The notes under the pieces are model-generated. The model saw nothing but the letters and a program-made list of their open reading frames with translations, made no database searches and was not told the DNA's origin. DNA of 32,084 nucleotides, from positions 1-32,084 of the forward strand of contig JAJCYE010000067.1 in the NCBI GenBank assembly GCA_029263075.1. The letters are read 5' to 3'. Positions 1 through 7,929 of the stretch are shown piece by piece (positions within the stretch are counted from its first letter, which is position 1; every line of letters starts with the position of its first letter). The position numbers and the translations under genes are program-made. Origin of the DNA: Actinomycetes bacterium (GTDB lineage: Bacteria; Actinomycetota; CADDZG01; JAHWKV01).

Positions 1-213
1 GAAGCGTTGATCCGTTTTGCCGAGGATCGGGGCCACACGATCCTGGAACTCGCCTTCTCCTGGCTGGCCGCACGCCAACCGGTCGCCACCGTGATCGCAG
101 GCGCCACCTCGCCAGAACAGGTCAAAGCCAACGCCGGGGCGGCCGGCTGGAACCTGACACCGGACGACCTTGCCGGGATCGATACGCTCCTGGAACTCCC
201 GCAGGCCGACTGA
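1..213 (+). CDS. aldo/keto reductase, C-terminal fragment (cut by window edge)
   Basis: The frame is open from base 1 and ends with TGA at 211-213, so only the last 70 residues are visible. They resemble the C-terminal end of aldo/keto reductases: a helix with LELAFSWLAARQPVATVIAGATSPEQV, the usual 'cofactor-binding' segment in which the I-x-G-A-T/S-pattern residues contact the NADPH phosphate, followed by N..A..W.L...D...ID. Members reduce aldehydes and ketones with NADPH in the cytoplasm. The substrate cannot be told because the catalytic Asp-Tyr-Lys-His part lies outside the window. The gene converges on apt with only 18 bp between the stops, and no terminator hairpin is obvious there. Confidence 0.8.
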   Translation, partial: EALIRFAEDRGHTILELAFSWLAARQPVATVIAGATSPEQVKANAGAAGWNLTPDDLAGIDTLLELPQAD

Positions 214-231
214 CGCTTAAACGCGGCGCCG

Positions 232-768
232 TCAGTACCTGATGTGGGTGGCCAACTCGATGCCTTCCAGCTTCGAACGGCCCTTGAGGAACTCCAGTTC
301 GATAAGACAAACCACTGCCACCACGTTTCCCCCCAACCTCCGTACAAGATCCGCTGCCGCCCGGGCGGTTCCACCGGTTGCCAGGACATCGTCGACGATC
401 AGAACCCGCTCCCCGGCGCCTACCGCATCCGAGTGAATTTCCAGGATCGCCTCGGAGTACTCCAGTTCGTAGGACGCGGCTTCAGACTTGTAGGGCAGCT
501 TTCCGTGTTTGCGAATCGGGACGAACCCGGCCTGAAGGCTGCAAGCTACCGGAGCGGCGAGAATAAATCCCCGCGCCTCGATTCCGCACACCTTGTCGAC
601 CAGTCCCCGGTAGGGGACGGAGATGGCTTCGATCACCTCCGCCAACACCACCCCGTCGCCGAGCAACGGTGTGATGTCCTTGAAGTCAATGCCCGGCTTG
701 GGGAAGTCCGGGACACTGCGAATCTTTTTGTGCCAGCCGTGCCGATCGGGCTCGGGTGCCGCGGTCAA
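232..768 (-). CDS. apt: adenine phosphoribosyltransferase
   Basis: Converts adenine and PRPP to AMP and pyrophosphate (purine salvage, cytoplasm). The 178-residue protein has the family length, the N-terminal PDFPKPGIDFKDITPLL segment, GIEARGFILA, and the PRPP-binding loop ERVLIVDDVLATGGTA. The likely start is TTG at 766-768, which overlaps the yajC stop in the sequence TTGA; no Shine-Dalgarno sequence is seen, so translation is probably coupled to yajC. In mycobacteria and relatives the order is yajC-secD-secF-apt-relA; here apt follows yajC directly and an unrelated reductase fragment replaces relA. Identity is secure; the start is less certain. Confidence 0.95.
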   Translation of the reverse strand: MTAAPEPDRHGWHKKIRSVPDFPKPGIDFKDITPLLGDGVVLAEVIEAISVPYRGLVDKVCGIEARGFILAAPVACSLQAGFVPIRKHGKLPYKSEAASYELEYSEAILEIHSDAVGAGERVLIVDDVLATGGTARAAADLVRRLGGNVVAVVCLIELEFLKGRSKLEGIELATHIRY

Positions 769-1109
769 GGGCTGGGCGGCAGGTTGCCGTCCGGGTCGGG
801 CGCCTCCACCGCGGTTTCGATCTCCTCGACGACTTCTTCATCGGTCCCGGCCGACGCCTCAACCTTGCGGCTGATGGCCGACTTGGCGTATCGAATTTCT
901 ATGCCCTCCGAGACTTCCAGGAACACCTGGTCGTCCTCCACCCGGTTCACATAGCCGTAGGCGCCACCGATGGTGACCACTTCGTCCCCGGGGGAAAGTT
1001 CGGACAATAGTGCCGCATGTTCCTGGGCCCTCTTCTTCTGGGGCCTGACCAGCACGAAATAAAAGATGACCATTACGACCATCAACATCAAAAGACTTCC
1101 GGGATCCAT
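765..1109 (-). CDS. yajC: preprotein translocase accessory subunit YajC
   Basis: Small single-pass membrane protein that associates with SecDF and helps SecYEG-dependent export. The 114 residues start with a short periplasmic end and one hydrophobic helix (about residues 6-21), followed by the family signature VRPQKKRAQEH and a cytoplasmic domain with LSPGDEVVTIGGAYGYV. The tail after residue 85 is acidic and proline-rich. A good ribosome binding site (AAGGAG, 4 nt before the ATG) supports the start. The gene overlaps apt by 4 nt. Its usual partners secD and secF are absent from this locus, so they must be elsewhere or missing. It is divergent from the polyphosphate kinase gene. Confidence 0.93.
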   Translation of the reverse strand: MDPGSLLMLMVVMVIFYFVLVRPQKKRAQEHAALLSELSPGDEVVTIGGAYGYVNRVEDDQVFLEVSEGIEIRYAKSAISRKVEASAGTDEEVVEEIETAVEAPDPDGNLPPSP

Positions 1110-1199
1110 CCTGGCTCCTTAGGTAACTCGTTCCTCAACCCCAAGCCTACCGGGCGACCCTTAGCATAGGCGGAGCGCAGGTTAGGTAGTGTGGGTCGT
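1110..1199. promoter_or_regulatory. divergent promoter region yajC / ppk2
   Basis: Ninety bases separate the two divergent genes. On the plus strand TAGTGT at 1187-1192 sits 7 nt before the ATG at 1200, the spacing expected for a leaderless transcript; a second candidate hexamer, TAGGTA, is at 1183-1188. On the minus strand TATGCT and TAGGCT are possible -10 hexamers for yajC, which in contrast has a clear ribosome binding site. No good -35 was found in either direction. Assignment is by eye only. Confidence 0.35.
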
Positions 1200-2003
1200 A
1201 TGAAAACATGGCGAATCGCCCCAGGCAGTTCGGTCTCGCTCGACAGCCTCCCGACCCGCTCCACCGACGGCGCACCCGGCGGCAAAAAAGCGACGAAAGC
1301 CGCGCTTACCGAACTCACCCAACAAATCTCCGATCTGCAGGAACGGCTCTGGGCGGAACACAAACAGAGCCTGCTTGTGGTCCTTCAGGCCATGGATACC
1401 GCCGGCAAAGACAGCACCACCCGGGCGGTCTTTTCGGGGGTTAACCCCCAGGGCGTCAAGGTCGCATCGTTTAAGGCACCCACCTCCACCGAACTCGACC
1501 ACGATTTTCTGTGGAGGATCCACCAAACGGCGCCGGCCCGCGGTGGGATCGTAGTCTTCAACCGTTCGCACTACGAGGACGTTCTCGTGGTCCGGGTGAA
1601 GGATCTGGCCCCCGAACCTGTATGGCGGGAGCGCTATGGGCTGATCAACGCCTTCGAAGATCAGTTGCGGCACGGCGGTACCACCGTGATCAAGTTTTTC
1701 CTCCACATCTCCAAACACGAGCAGGCGGAGCGCCTCCAAGCCCGGCTAGATGAACCCACCAAGCTCTGGAAGTTCAGTGCGAACGACCTGACCGAACGAG
1801 CTCGTTGGGACAACTACCAGAGGGCTTACCAGGAGGCGATAGAACAGACGTCCACCAAACATGCGCCCTGGTACATCATCCCGTCGGACCGCAAGTGGTA
1901 CCGGAACTGGGCCGTCGGCAAAGTGATCGCCGACACTCTTGAGGGCCTGGACCCGCAGTACCCGGAACCGACGGTCCTGGATCCCGACCTGAAAATCGTT
2001 TAG
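1200..2003 (+). CDS. ppk2: polyphosphate kinase 2, class III-type (polyphosphate:nucleotide phosphotransferase)
   Basis: Transfers phosphate from polyphosphate to nucleotides. The 267-residue protein matches the single-domain PPK2 type and is closest in my recollection to the Meiothermus/Deinococcus class III enzymes, which phosphorylate both AMP and ADP. Visible motifs are the Walker A region AMDTAGKDS (residues 64-72), GVNPQGVKVASFKAPT, the Walker B region FNRSHYEDVL (about 120-129), and the C-terminal APWYIIPSDRKWYRNW. ATG at 1200 is chosen; an in-frame GTG at 1191 would add three residues. No ribosome binding site is seen and a -10-like hexamer ends 7 nt upstream, suggesting a leaderless mRNA. 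The 3' end overlaps the convergent methyltransferase gene by 4 nt. Confidence 0.9.
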   Translation: MKTWRIAPGSSVSLDSLPTRSTDGAPGGKKATKAALTELTQQISDLQERLWAEHKQSLLVVLQAMDTAGKDSTTRAVFSGVNPQGVKVASFKAPTSTELDHDFLWRIHQTAPARGGIVVFNRSHYEDVLVVRVKDLAPEPVWRERYGLINAFEDQLRHGGTTVIKFFLHISKHEQAERLQARLDEPTKLWKFSANDLTERARWDNYQRAYQEAIEQTSTKHAPWYIIPSDRKWYRNWAVGKVIADTLEGLDPQYPEPTVLDPDLKIV

Positions 2004-2800
2004 CCGGGGAACCCGGCCACCGAACGGATGGCACGCACCCGCCCCGATTCCAAATTGCGCCGCAGGTTGTCCATCTTCGGGGCCATATCCTTGATCAGCA
2101 GGTGCGGCCCCAGCGGGGACCGGGTGAGTTTGGCGAAGAACGCTGCCCCTTCGGCGGTGAGGTCTTCCCAGTGTTGGACGTGAAAGCCGGCGGCGCTCAA
2201 CAACGTCCGCAACTCGTCTTCGGCAACAAGATGATTTATCGACGGCTCGTCGGCCCAGGGAAGCGGGAAGATCGGGTCCCCGGCTCCTGCAATCAGGTCG
2301 AAGAACGCCAGCCGGCCGCCCGGCTTCAGCACCCGGGCGAACTGGTCGAACAGCCCGGCTTTGTCGGCGATGTTCATAGAGACGTGCATGGTCCAGACCA
2401 CGTCAAAACTGTTTTCCGGGAACGGCAGAGCGAGTGCGTTCCCCTCCTGGATCACTATGCGGTCCTGCAGCCCCACCCGCCGGTTAAGTTCCCCGGCTGC
2501 AGTACAGAATTCGGGGGTCAGGTCCAGGCCGGTGACCAGACACCCGTAGCGGGCGGCCAGCATTCGGGCCGGCCCGCCCAGCCCTGAGCCAACGTCCAGT
2601 ACCACTTCGCCTTCCCGCAGCCCGGCGGCGTCCGCCAGTCCCGCGGTTGCAGAAGGCCCCAGGGTATGAAAGTGATCGACAGGGGTCAGGTCTTCGACGC
2701 TCAGGTGCTCGGGGTCCTTACCGACGGCCAGAAGGCCACCAAAGATCCTCTCGAGCAGATTGCCCTGGGTGTATTGGGTGGCGACCGCTTCGTAGTCCAC
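2000..2800 (-). CDS. class I SAM-dependent methyltransferase, sarcosine/dimethylglycine methyltransferase-like
   Basis: A 266-residue methyltransferase with motif I VLDVGSGLGG (residues 67-76), an acidic loop LDLTPEFC after beta-2, GNALALPFPENSFDVVWTMHVSMNI (motifs II and post-II) and LKPGGRLAFFDLIAG. The N-terminal part (Y..GN..ERI...L) and VDHFHTLG are like those of glycine betaine-forming sarcosine/dimethylglycine N-methyltransferases and related small-molecule methyltransferases, so betaine synthesis is possible but unproven. The start is GTG at 2798-2800; TATTCT on the minus strand (2808-2813) lies 7 nt upstream, as in a leaderless transcript. Convergent with ppk2 (4-nt overlap) and 33 bp downstream of the DUF2905 gene. 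Confidence 0.75.
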   Translation of the reverse strand: MDYEAVATQYTQGNLLERIFGGLLAVGKDPEHLSVEDLTPVDHFHTLGPSATAGLADAAGLREGEVVLDVGSGLGGPARMLAARYGCLVTGLDLTPEFCTAAGELNRRVGLQDRIVIQEGNALALPFPENSFDVVWTMHVSMNIADKAGLFDQFARVLKPGGRLAFFDLIAGAGDPIFPLPWADEPSINHLVAEDELRTLLSAAGFHVQHWEDLTAEGAAFFAKLTRSPLGPHLLIKDMAPKMDNLRRNLESGRVRAIRSVAGFPG

Positions 2801-2833
2801 GACTCCGAGAATAGCCGAGGGCTTCAGTCTGTA

Positions 2834-3055
2834 TCAGCGCCGCCGCAAGAAGAGGTTGAGCAGCAGGGTCAGGATGACCGAGATGACAATACTGGTGCCC
2901 AACGGGAAGTAGAAACGGACGTTGCCTTTCCCGAACTTGAAATCGCCGGGCATCGAGCCCAGCCCGAGTTTGCCGATCAGCAGGAAGATCGCCCCAGCCA
3001 CAACCGCGGTCACGCCGATAACAACCAGAACCTTACCGACGGCTGATGGTTCCAT
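2834..3055 (-). CDS. DUF2905 small membrane protein
   Basis: A 73-residue protein with two predicted transmembrane helices (about residues 6-26 and 48-68) around the conserved loop GLGSMPGDFKFGKGNVRFYFPLGTS, the DUF2905 signature, and a C-terminal run of arginines. Function is unknown. ATG at 3053-3055 is preferred because AGGTG stands 5 nt upstream; an in-frame TTG at 3088 would add 11 polar residues. It follows ruvB by 54 bp on the same strand; as I recall, DUF2905 genes often sit beside ruvAB in other phyla, so membership of the ruv transcription unit is plausible. Confidence 0.85.
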   Translation of the reverse strand: MEPSAVGKVLVVIGVTAVVAGAIFLLIGKLGLGSMPGDFKFGKGNVRFYFPLGTSIVISVILTLLLNLFLRRR

Positions 3056-3109
3056 CACGACACCTGCCCAACTGCCCTCATTCCCCAAAGCAGTGGAACC
3101 GGGACCTGG

Positions 3110-4129
3110 TCATAGCAGCCGGTCTGCGCTCTCCAGGTAACCCATGTGTTCGTAAGCCGGGCCGGTGGCCTGCCGGCCCCGAGGCGTTCTCACGATAAAT
3201 CCTTTGCGTAGCAGGAACGGTTCGTAGACCTCCTCGATGGTATTCGGCTCCTCCCCCACCGCCACCGCCAGGGTGCTCAGCCCAACCGGCTTGCCCCGGA
3301 AACGCTGGATCAGAACCGTGAGGATGGCCATATCCACCTTGTCCAGACCTTCGGCGTCGATCTCGAACAGGCAGAGTGCATCCCGGGCCACCTCCAGGTC
3401 GATCAGCCCGTCGGCCCGCACCTGAGCGTAGTCGCGGACCCGCCTCAACAGCCGGTTGGCGATCCGGGGGGTGCCCCGGGAACGCCCTGCAATCTCCACT
3501 GCGGCATCGTGGGCAACCTGTAGCCCCAGTAGGCTCGCCGAGCGCTTGATGATGTAGAGCAGTTCAGGGGTTTCGTAGTAGTCCAGGCGCCCCAAGAACC
3601 CAAATCTATCCCGCAGCGGGGAGGTCAACAGTCCGGTGCGCGTGGTAGCGCCGATCAGGGTGAACCGGGGCAAATCCAGCCGGATCGAACGGGCGGCCGG
3701 ACCCTTGCCCACCACCAGATCCAGGCCGAAGTCCTCCATCGCGGAGTACAGGATCTCCTCCACCGGCCGGGCAAGGCGGTGGATCTCGTCGATAAAAAAG
3801 ACGTCCCCCTCCTGGAGGTTGGTCAGGATGGCCGCAAGGTCCCCCGCCCGCACCAGGGCCGGCCCGGAAGTGGCCTTGATGCCCACACCCAGTTCGGAGG
3901 CGACGATATTGGCCAGCGTTGTCTTCCCTAAGCCGGGACTGCCGGCGAACAGCAGGTGGTCCGGCGACTCGCCCCGCCCCTTGGCGGCCTCCAGGATGAT
4001 CGAAAGGTGTTCTTTGGTCGCCTGCTGACCGACGAACTCCTGTAGTCGGGTAGGCCGAAGGGACCACTCGATTTCTTCCTCGTCGCCATCCTGTGCCTGA
4101 GCCAGGACTCCCCGCGGCTCGTTGCTCAT
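3110..4129 (-). CDS. ruvB: Holliday junction branch migration helicase RuvB
   Basis: Hexameric AAA+ motor that, with RuvA, drives branch migration of Holliday junctions during recombinational repair. The 339 residues carry Walker [10 protein letters not shown] (63-71; the more usual form is GPPGLGKT), Walker [10 protein letters not shown] (DE at 114-115), sensor 1 LIGATTRTG, the arginine-finger region [10 protein letters not shown], and the winged-helix end [14 protein letters not shown] through [13 protein letters not shown]. The gene starts inside the last 4 nt of ruvA, so translation is likely coupled. Confidence 0.98.
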   Translation of the reverse strand: MSNEPRGVLAQAQDGDEEEIEWSLRPTRLQEFVGQQATKEHLSIILEAAKGRGESPDHLLFAGSPGLGKTTLANIVASELGVGIKATSGPALVRAGDLAAILTNLQEGDVFFIDEIHRLARPVEEILYSAMEDFGLDLVVGKGPAARSIRLDLPRFTLIGATTRTGLLTSPLRDRFGFLGRLDYYETPELLYIIKRSASLLGLQVAHDAAVEIAGRSRGTPRIANRLLRRVRDYAQVRADGLIDLEVARDALCLFEIDAEGLDKVDMAILTVLIQRFRGKPVGLSTLAVAVGEEPNTIEEVYEPFLLRKGFIVRTPRGRQATGPAYEHMGYLESADRLL

Positions 4130-4698
4130 ACGCGGGAGAGCGCCCGGAGGGCGGCCTTGACCATGTCCTCGACCTCGCCCTCGTCGGATCCGAGTTTCTC
4201 CAGGACCTCGGCCAGTTCGGCAGGCGCATAACCCAACCCGACGAGCGCCTCCCGCACCTCCGCCAGTTTGGAGCCGGGCACTTCGAACCCGGAGTCGGCA
4301 ACCCCGAGCTGGGTCTTGAGCTCAAGGATCATTCGTTGGGCGCTACGTTTGCCGACTCCTGGAACCTCTACCAGGGCATCGACATCTGAGGACGTGATGG
4401 CCCGCCGCAGGGCGTCCGGCTTCAGGTGCCCCAACACCGCCAGGGCCAGCTTCGGTCCCACCCCGGTCACGCCGGTCAGGCACCGGAATAGCTCCCGCTG
4501 TTCCATGTCGGGGAAGCCGTAGAGCGCCATGGAGTCTTCGCGGACCACCATCTGGGTCAGCAAACGAACTTTCTCCCCGAGCCGGAGGTTGCGCAGGGTG
4601 GATGAGGACACCGCCACGTAGTACCCCACGCCGCTCACATCCACCTCCACCGCTCCCAGACCAAGTTCGGTGACGGTGCCGCGTACCGATGAAATCAT
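4126..4698 (-). CDS. ruvA: Holliday junction DNA-binding protein RuvA
   Basis: Tetrameric junction-binding partner of RuvB. The 190-residue protein shows the N-terminal OB fold ([13 protein letters not shown] ... YGF), two helix-hairpin-helix motifs ([12 protein letters not shown] and [14 protein letters not shown]), and a C-terminal RuvB-binding domain ([20 protein letters not shown]). A strong ribosome binding site (GGAGG, 5 nt before ATG) fixes the start. It lies 10 nt downstream of ruvC and overlaps ruvB by 4 nt, the classic ruvCAB arrangement. Confidence 0.98.
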   Translation of the reverse strand: MISSVRGTVTELGLGAVEVDVSGVGYYVAVSSSTLRNLRLGEKVRLLTQMVVREDSMALYGFPDMEQRELFRCLTGVTGVGPKLALAVLGHLKPDALRRAITSSDVDALVEVPGVGKRSAQRMILELKTQLGVADSGFEVPGSKLAEVREALVGLGYAPAELAEVLEKLGSDEGEVEDMVKAALRALSRV

Positions 4699-4708
4699 CC
4701 GTTCCTCC

Positions 4709-5257
4709 TCACTTGACCGCCGTCAGCCCGGCCAGCCGGCGAGAACTGAGGTGGGTGATGGCAACGCCGAGAGCGTCGGCGGCGTCTGCCGAGTCCGGCT
4801 GCGGGAACCCGCCCACCAACCGTTCGACCATGTACTGGACCTGCTTCTTCGTGGCATTACCGTTTCCCACAACCGCCTGCTTGACCTGCAGCGGCGTGTA
4901 CTCGAATACCTCCAGGCCGGACTGGGCGGCCACCAGCAATGCGATCCCGCTGGCCTGCACCGCCGGGACAACGGACAGAACGTTGGCGGCAAAAAACAGC
5001 CTCTCGCAGGCGACGACATCGGGGCGCCAATCGCTCAGGACCAGACGCAACTGCTCGAAGAGCATCATCAGGCGAGTGGGGGTTTGCTGGGTGGGCGAAG
5101 TGGTGAGGGTGCCGCAGGTCAGTGCCTCCAGCTTCCCCCGGGTTTCCTGGACGACGCCGAAGCCCATCCGCGTAAGCCCGGGGTCGATCCCCAGCACCCG
5201 TAACGGTCCGTTGTCTACCCGCAAGTTTTTCCCCAATCGAACAGACGTTTGGTTCAT
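4709..5257 (-). CDS. ruvC: crossover junction endodeoxyribonuclease RuvC
   Basis: Resolves Holliday junctions by symmetric cleavage. In the 182-residue version (ATG at 5255-5257) the four acidic catalytic residues are visible: D25 in LGIDPGLTR, E85 in ACERLFF, and D158/D161 in SADAADALG. The start is uncertain: the ATG has no clear ribosome binding site, while TTG at 5222-5224, 11 codons later, follows GGGG with 6 nt spacing and would give a protein starting close to the family consensus. The frame extends further upstream but that part does not resemble RuvC. Positioned 79 bp after yebC, with ruvA next. Confidence 0.95.
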   Translation of the reverse strand: MNQTSVRLGKNLRVDNGPLRVLGIDPGLTRMGFGVVQETRGKLEALTCGTLTTSPTQQTPTRLMMLFEQLRLVLSDWRPDVVACERLFFAANVLSVVPAVQASGIALLVAAQSGLEVFEYTPLQVKQAVVGNGNATKKQVQYMVERLVGGFPQPDSADAADALGVAITHLSSRRLAGLTAVK

Positions 5258-5336
5258 GATACCCACGGCGGGGACAGAGTTGAGGATTTGCGGGGTGCCG
5301 GTTCGGCTCAGGGATGCTCCAACTGACGCCTGGGTC

Positions 5337-6086
5337 TTAGGCGTTGATCTCCGCCATGATCTCGTCCGAGATCTCAAAGTTTGCGTAGATCTCCTGGACA
5401 TCGTCCTCGTCGTCCAAGGCATCCATAAGTTTGAGTACCTTGTCCGCCGAATCCCTGTCCAGAGGCACGCTGGCGTTGGGTTCCATTGAGAACCTGGCGG
5501 ACTCCGGCTCTATCCCGGCCCCGACGAGCCCGACCTTTAGTTGCTGGAGGTCGGTGGGGTCGCAGGTGACCTGCCAGTAGTCGCCATCCAGGACAATGTC
5601 GTCCGCCCCGGCTTCCATCGCCGCCATCATCAGGTCATCCTCAGTGGCGCTGCCGGCGGGGATCAGCACCACACCCTTTTTGGTGAACATCCAGGCCACC
5701 GACCCGGGGTCACCCAGAGTTCCCCCGTTTTTGGTGAATACCCGGCGCACATCCGCCGCCGCCCGGTTGCGGTTGTCGGTTAGGACTTCAAGGAACACTG
5801 CAACTCCGCCCGGGGCATACCCCTCGTAGGTAAGCGTTTCGTATTTGACGCCTTCCAGGTCACCGGTTCCCCGCTTGACCGCCCGCTCAATGGTGTCGTT
5901 GGGCATGCTGATGGCGCGAGCGCGGGATATGGCGTCGGCGAGGGTGGGGTTGGCGTCGGGGTTTCCGCCACCGTCCCGGGCGGCCACCTCGACCATCCGG
6001 ATGGTCTTGGCGAACAGCTTGCCCCGACGTGCGTCCTTAACTGCCTTTTGATGTTTGGTCGTTGCCCATTTTGAGTGGCCAGACAC
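5337..6086 (-). CDS. yebC: YebC/PmpR/TACO1 family regulatory protein
   Basis: Conserved cytoplasmic protein of 249 residues, the full family length. It has the N-terminal signature MSGHSKWATTKHQKAVKDARRGKLFAK, the middle GPGGVA-like segment GYAPGGVAVFLEVLTDNRNR, and the DPGSVAWMF stretch. Family members were described as DNA-binding transcription regulators; more recent work links them to translation at proline stretches, so the exact role here is open. The gene is 3 nt after pdxT and upstream of ruvC, matching actinobacterial synteny. Confidence 0.96.
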   Translation of the reverse strand: MSGHSKWATTKHQKAVKDARRGKLFAKTIRMVEVAARDGGGNPDANPTLADAISRARAISMPNDTIERAVKRGTGDLEGVKYETLTYEGYAPGGVAVFLEVLTDNRNRAAADVRRVFTKNGGTLGDPGSVAWMFTKKGVVLIPAGSATEDDLMMAAMEAGADDIVLDGDYWQVTCDPTDLQQLKVGLVGAGIEPESARFSMEPNASVPLDRDSADKVLKLMDALDDEDDVQEIYANFEISDEIMAEINA

Positions 6087-6089
6087 GCC

Positions 6090-6668
6090 CTACTCCTTCC
6101 CTGCACACAGATTCTCGACAAACCAGCGATGGATCCTGGCCTCCCCCAGCAACTCGGGGTGAAATGTGGCCGCCAGCATGGTGTTGTTGCGGACCAGCAC
6201 CGGCCGATCGGCGAAGGTTGCCATCACCTCGGCACCTCCGGCGTCGACGATGATGGGCGCCCTTATGAAAATACCCCGGACGGTTTCGTCCAAGCCCCTG
6301 ACTTTGATGTCCGCCTCGAACGACTCGGACTGCCGCCCGTAGGCGTTGCGCTCGACCTGAAGGTCCCAGGTCCCCAGGGCCATCTCCCCGTCGGACACCC
6401 GGTCGGCCAGGATTATGGCACCGGCACAGGTCCCGAATACCGGCATGCCGTTGCGAATCCGCTTGACCAGCGCTTCCCGCATTTCGTACCGGTCGATCAT
6501 CTTCAACATGGTGGTGGACTCCCCGCCGGGAATGATCAACGCATCCACTTGATCCAGATCCAAACACGAGCGGACCGGACTGCGCCGGTACCCGCAGGAT
6601 TCCAGAACCGACAGGTGGGCGGCGAAATCGCCTTGAAGAGCCAGAACCCCTATTTGGGGATCTACCAT
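6090..6668 (-). CDS. pdxT: pyridoxal 5'-phosphate synthase glutaminase subunit PdxT
   Basis: Class I glutamine amidotransferase that supplies ammonia to PdxS for PLP synthesis. In 192 residues: GVLALQGDF at the N-terminus, PGGEST (47-52), nucleophile C81 in GTCAGAI, and the catalytic His-Glu pair H170 and E172 in FHPEL. The start codon lies within the last 7 nt of pdxS, so translation is probably coupled and the two subunits made together. It is followed by yebC after 3 nt. Confidence 0.97.
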   Translation of the reverse strand: MVDPQIGVLALQGDFAAHLSVLESCGYRRSPVRSCLDLDQVDALIIPGGESTTMLKMIDRYEMREALVKRIRNGMPVFGTCAGAIILADRVSDGEMALGTWDLQVERNAYGRQSESFEADIKVRGLDETVRGIFIRAPIIVDAGGAEVMATFADRPVLVRNNTMLAATFHPELLGEARIHRWFVENLCAGKE

Positions 6669-7546
6669 CCCCTGGTTGCCAGAAGTTTGTCCGCCGGGAC
6701 ATCCCGTAGGTCCACACCTCGCATCGGCTCGCCCAACCCCCGGGACACTTTGGCCAACACGTCCGGGTCGTTGAAGTAGGTGGTGGCTTCAACCACCGCC
6801 CGGGCCATGCGCGCCGGTTGTTCGCTCTTGAAGATGCCGGACCCCACAAACACGCCCTCCGCGCCCAATTGCAGAACCAGCGAAGCATCGGCGGGCGTGG
6901 ACACACCACCGGCGCAGAACAACACCACGGGAAGCCGACCGGTCTCGGCCACCTCCTTTACCAACTCGAACGGGGCCCCCAGGTTCTTGGCCTGGGTCAT
7001 CAACTGTTCGGAGGGAAGAACGCTAAGCCGGCGGATTTCGTCGGTGATCGACCGAAGATGGCGCACGGCTTCCACCACGTTGCCGGTGCCCGCCTCGCCC
7101 TTCGAGCGGATCATCGCCGCACCCTCACCGATCCGGCGCAGGGCCTCACCCAGATTGGTGGCGCCACACACGAAAGGCACTGTGAAGTTCCACTTGTCGA
7201 TATGGAAGCTCTCGTCGGCCGGGGTAAGCACCTCGGACTCGTCTATGAAGTCGACACCCAGAGACTGGAGGATCTGTGCCTCGGCAAAATGCCCGATTCG
7301 GGCCTTGGCCATGACCGGAATAGTGACCGCGGCCATGATCTCGGAGACCTTGTTCGGGTCACACATCCGGGCGACTCCGCCATCCCGGCGGATATCGGAT
7401 GGCACCCGCTCCAGCGCCATTACCGCGCATGCGCCGGCCTCTTCAGCAATCCTCGCCTCATCGGCCGTGGTGACGTCCATAATGACGCCGCCCTTCAACA
7501 TCTCCGCCAGGCCCCGTTTTACCCGGGCAGTTCCGCGCTCAATCAC
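6662..7546 (-). CDS. pdxS: pyridoxal 5'-phosphate synthase lyase subunit PdxS
   Basis: Condenses ribose 5-phosphate, glyceraldehyde 3-phosphate and ammonia to PLP in the deoxyxylulose-independent pathway. The 294-residue TIM barrel has D24 (VIMDV), K81 ([11 protein letters not shown]), K149 in [10 protein letters not shown] and the GGV / [11 protein letters not shown] phosphate-binding elements, all as in the family. The start is GTG at 7544-7546 with GAGGTG 7 nt upstream. First gene of a pdxS-pdxT-yebC-ruvCAB run; TAGAAT on the minus strand at 7577-7582 is a likely -10. Confidence 0.98.
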   Translation of the reverse strand: MIERGTARVKRGLAEMLKGGVIMDVTTADEARIAEEAGACAVMALERVPSDIRRDGGVARMCDPNKVSEIMAAVTIPVMAKARIGHFAEAQILQSLGVDFIDESEVLTPADESFHIDKWNFTVPFVCGATNLGEALRRIGEGAAMIRSKGEAGTGNVVEAVRHLRSITDEIRRLSVLPSEQLMTQAKNLGAPFELVKEVAETGRLPVVLFCAGGVSTPADASLVLQLGAEGVFVGSGIFKSEQPARMARAVVEATTYFNDPDVLAKVSRGLGEPMRGVDLRDVPADKLLATRGW

Positions 7547-7576
7547 TCAGCTTCACCTCGATCTGTGGAAAAACCA

Positions 7577-7582
7577 ATTCTA
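7577..7582 (-). promoter_or_regulatory. candidate -10 box for the pdxS operon
   Basis: TAGAAT (minus strand) lies about 30 nt upstream of the pdxS GTG, leaving room for the visible ribosome binding site. No TTGACA-like -35 is found at 16-18 nt. The region further upstream is the hairpin-rich stretch described separately. Confidence 0.4.
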
Positions 7583-7759
7583 CCGTGGACCGCCTGCCTG
7601 CTCGGCCGCAGGGGGGCTAGCCCCCCATCACCTTGGAGGCTAGCCGGGTAGCTACCCTACCCGGCGGGTGAAAGTATCGAGTATGCGAGTTGACCGCTCG
7701 CGCCGATCCACAGCCAAGGGAACGCTGATCCTCGGGTCGACGCAATGTCAATCTGAGGC

Positions 7760-7841
7760 GTTGACGGGTAGCATCTTGACGAAAAGGGAGGCGTCCCTAC
7801 GGGACGCCGGGGAGCCCTTTTCGTCTACGATGCTAGTCAAC
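7760..7841. repeat. 82-nt nested inverted repeat (long hairpin)
   Basis: Read outward from the centre: an 8-bp stem (7790-7797 with 7801-7808, 3-nt loop), an 11-bp stem (7778-7788 with 7815-7825), a 7-bp stem (7769-7775 with 7829-7835) and a 6-bp outer stem GTTGAC/GTCAAC (7760-7765 with 7836-7841), separated only by bulges of one to six bases. In total 32 pairs can form. Such a near-complete full-length inverted repeat could be a non-coding RNA hairpin, a protein-binding cruciform or a MITE/REP-like remnant; the sequence alone does not decide. Confidence 0.8.
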
Positions 7842-7856
7842 TGAACCGTCGGTTTA

Positions 7857-7876
7857 GGCCCCCCTCGCGGGGGGCC
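7857..7876. repeat. GC-rich 8-bp hairpin with TCGC loop
   Basis: Perfect stem of GGCCCCCC with GGGGGGCC around a four-base loop. It is very stable if transcribed, but no T-run follows on either strand. It lies about 55 bp upstream of the presumed -10 of the response regulator gene. Confidence 0.7.
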
Positions 7877-7929
7877 GACCAGGCGGATCGCCCGGCGGCC
7901 TCCAAGCCGCTTCGTGGATAGGGGACGCC

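Noticed and set aside
7760-7841. Integron attC site
   Set aside because: The ends read GTTGAC...GTCAAC, opposite to the required RYYYAAC...GTTRRRY layout, and there is no integrase or gene cassette nearby.
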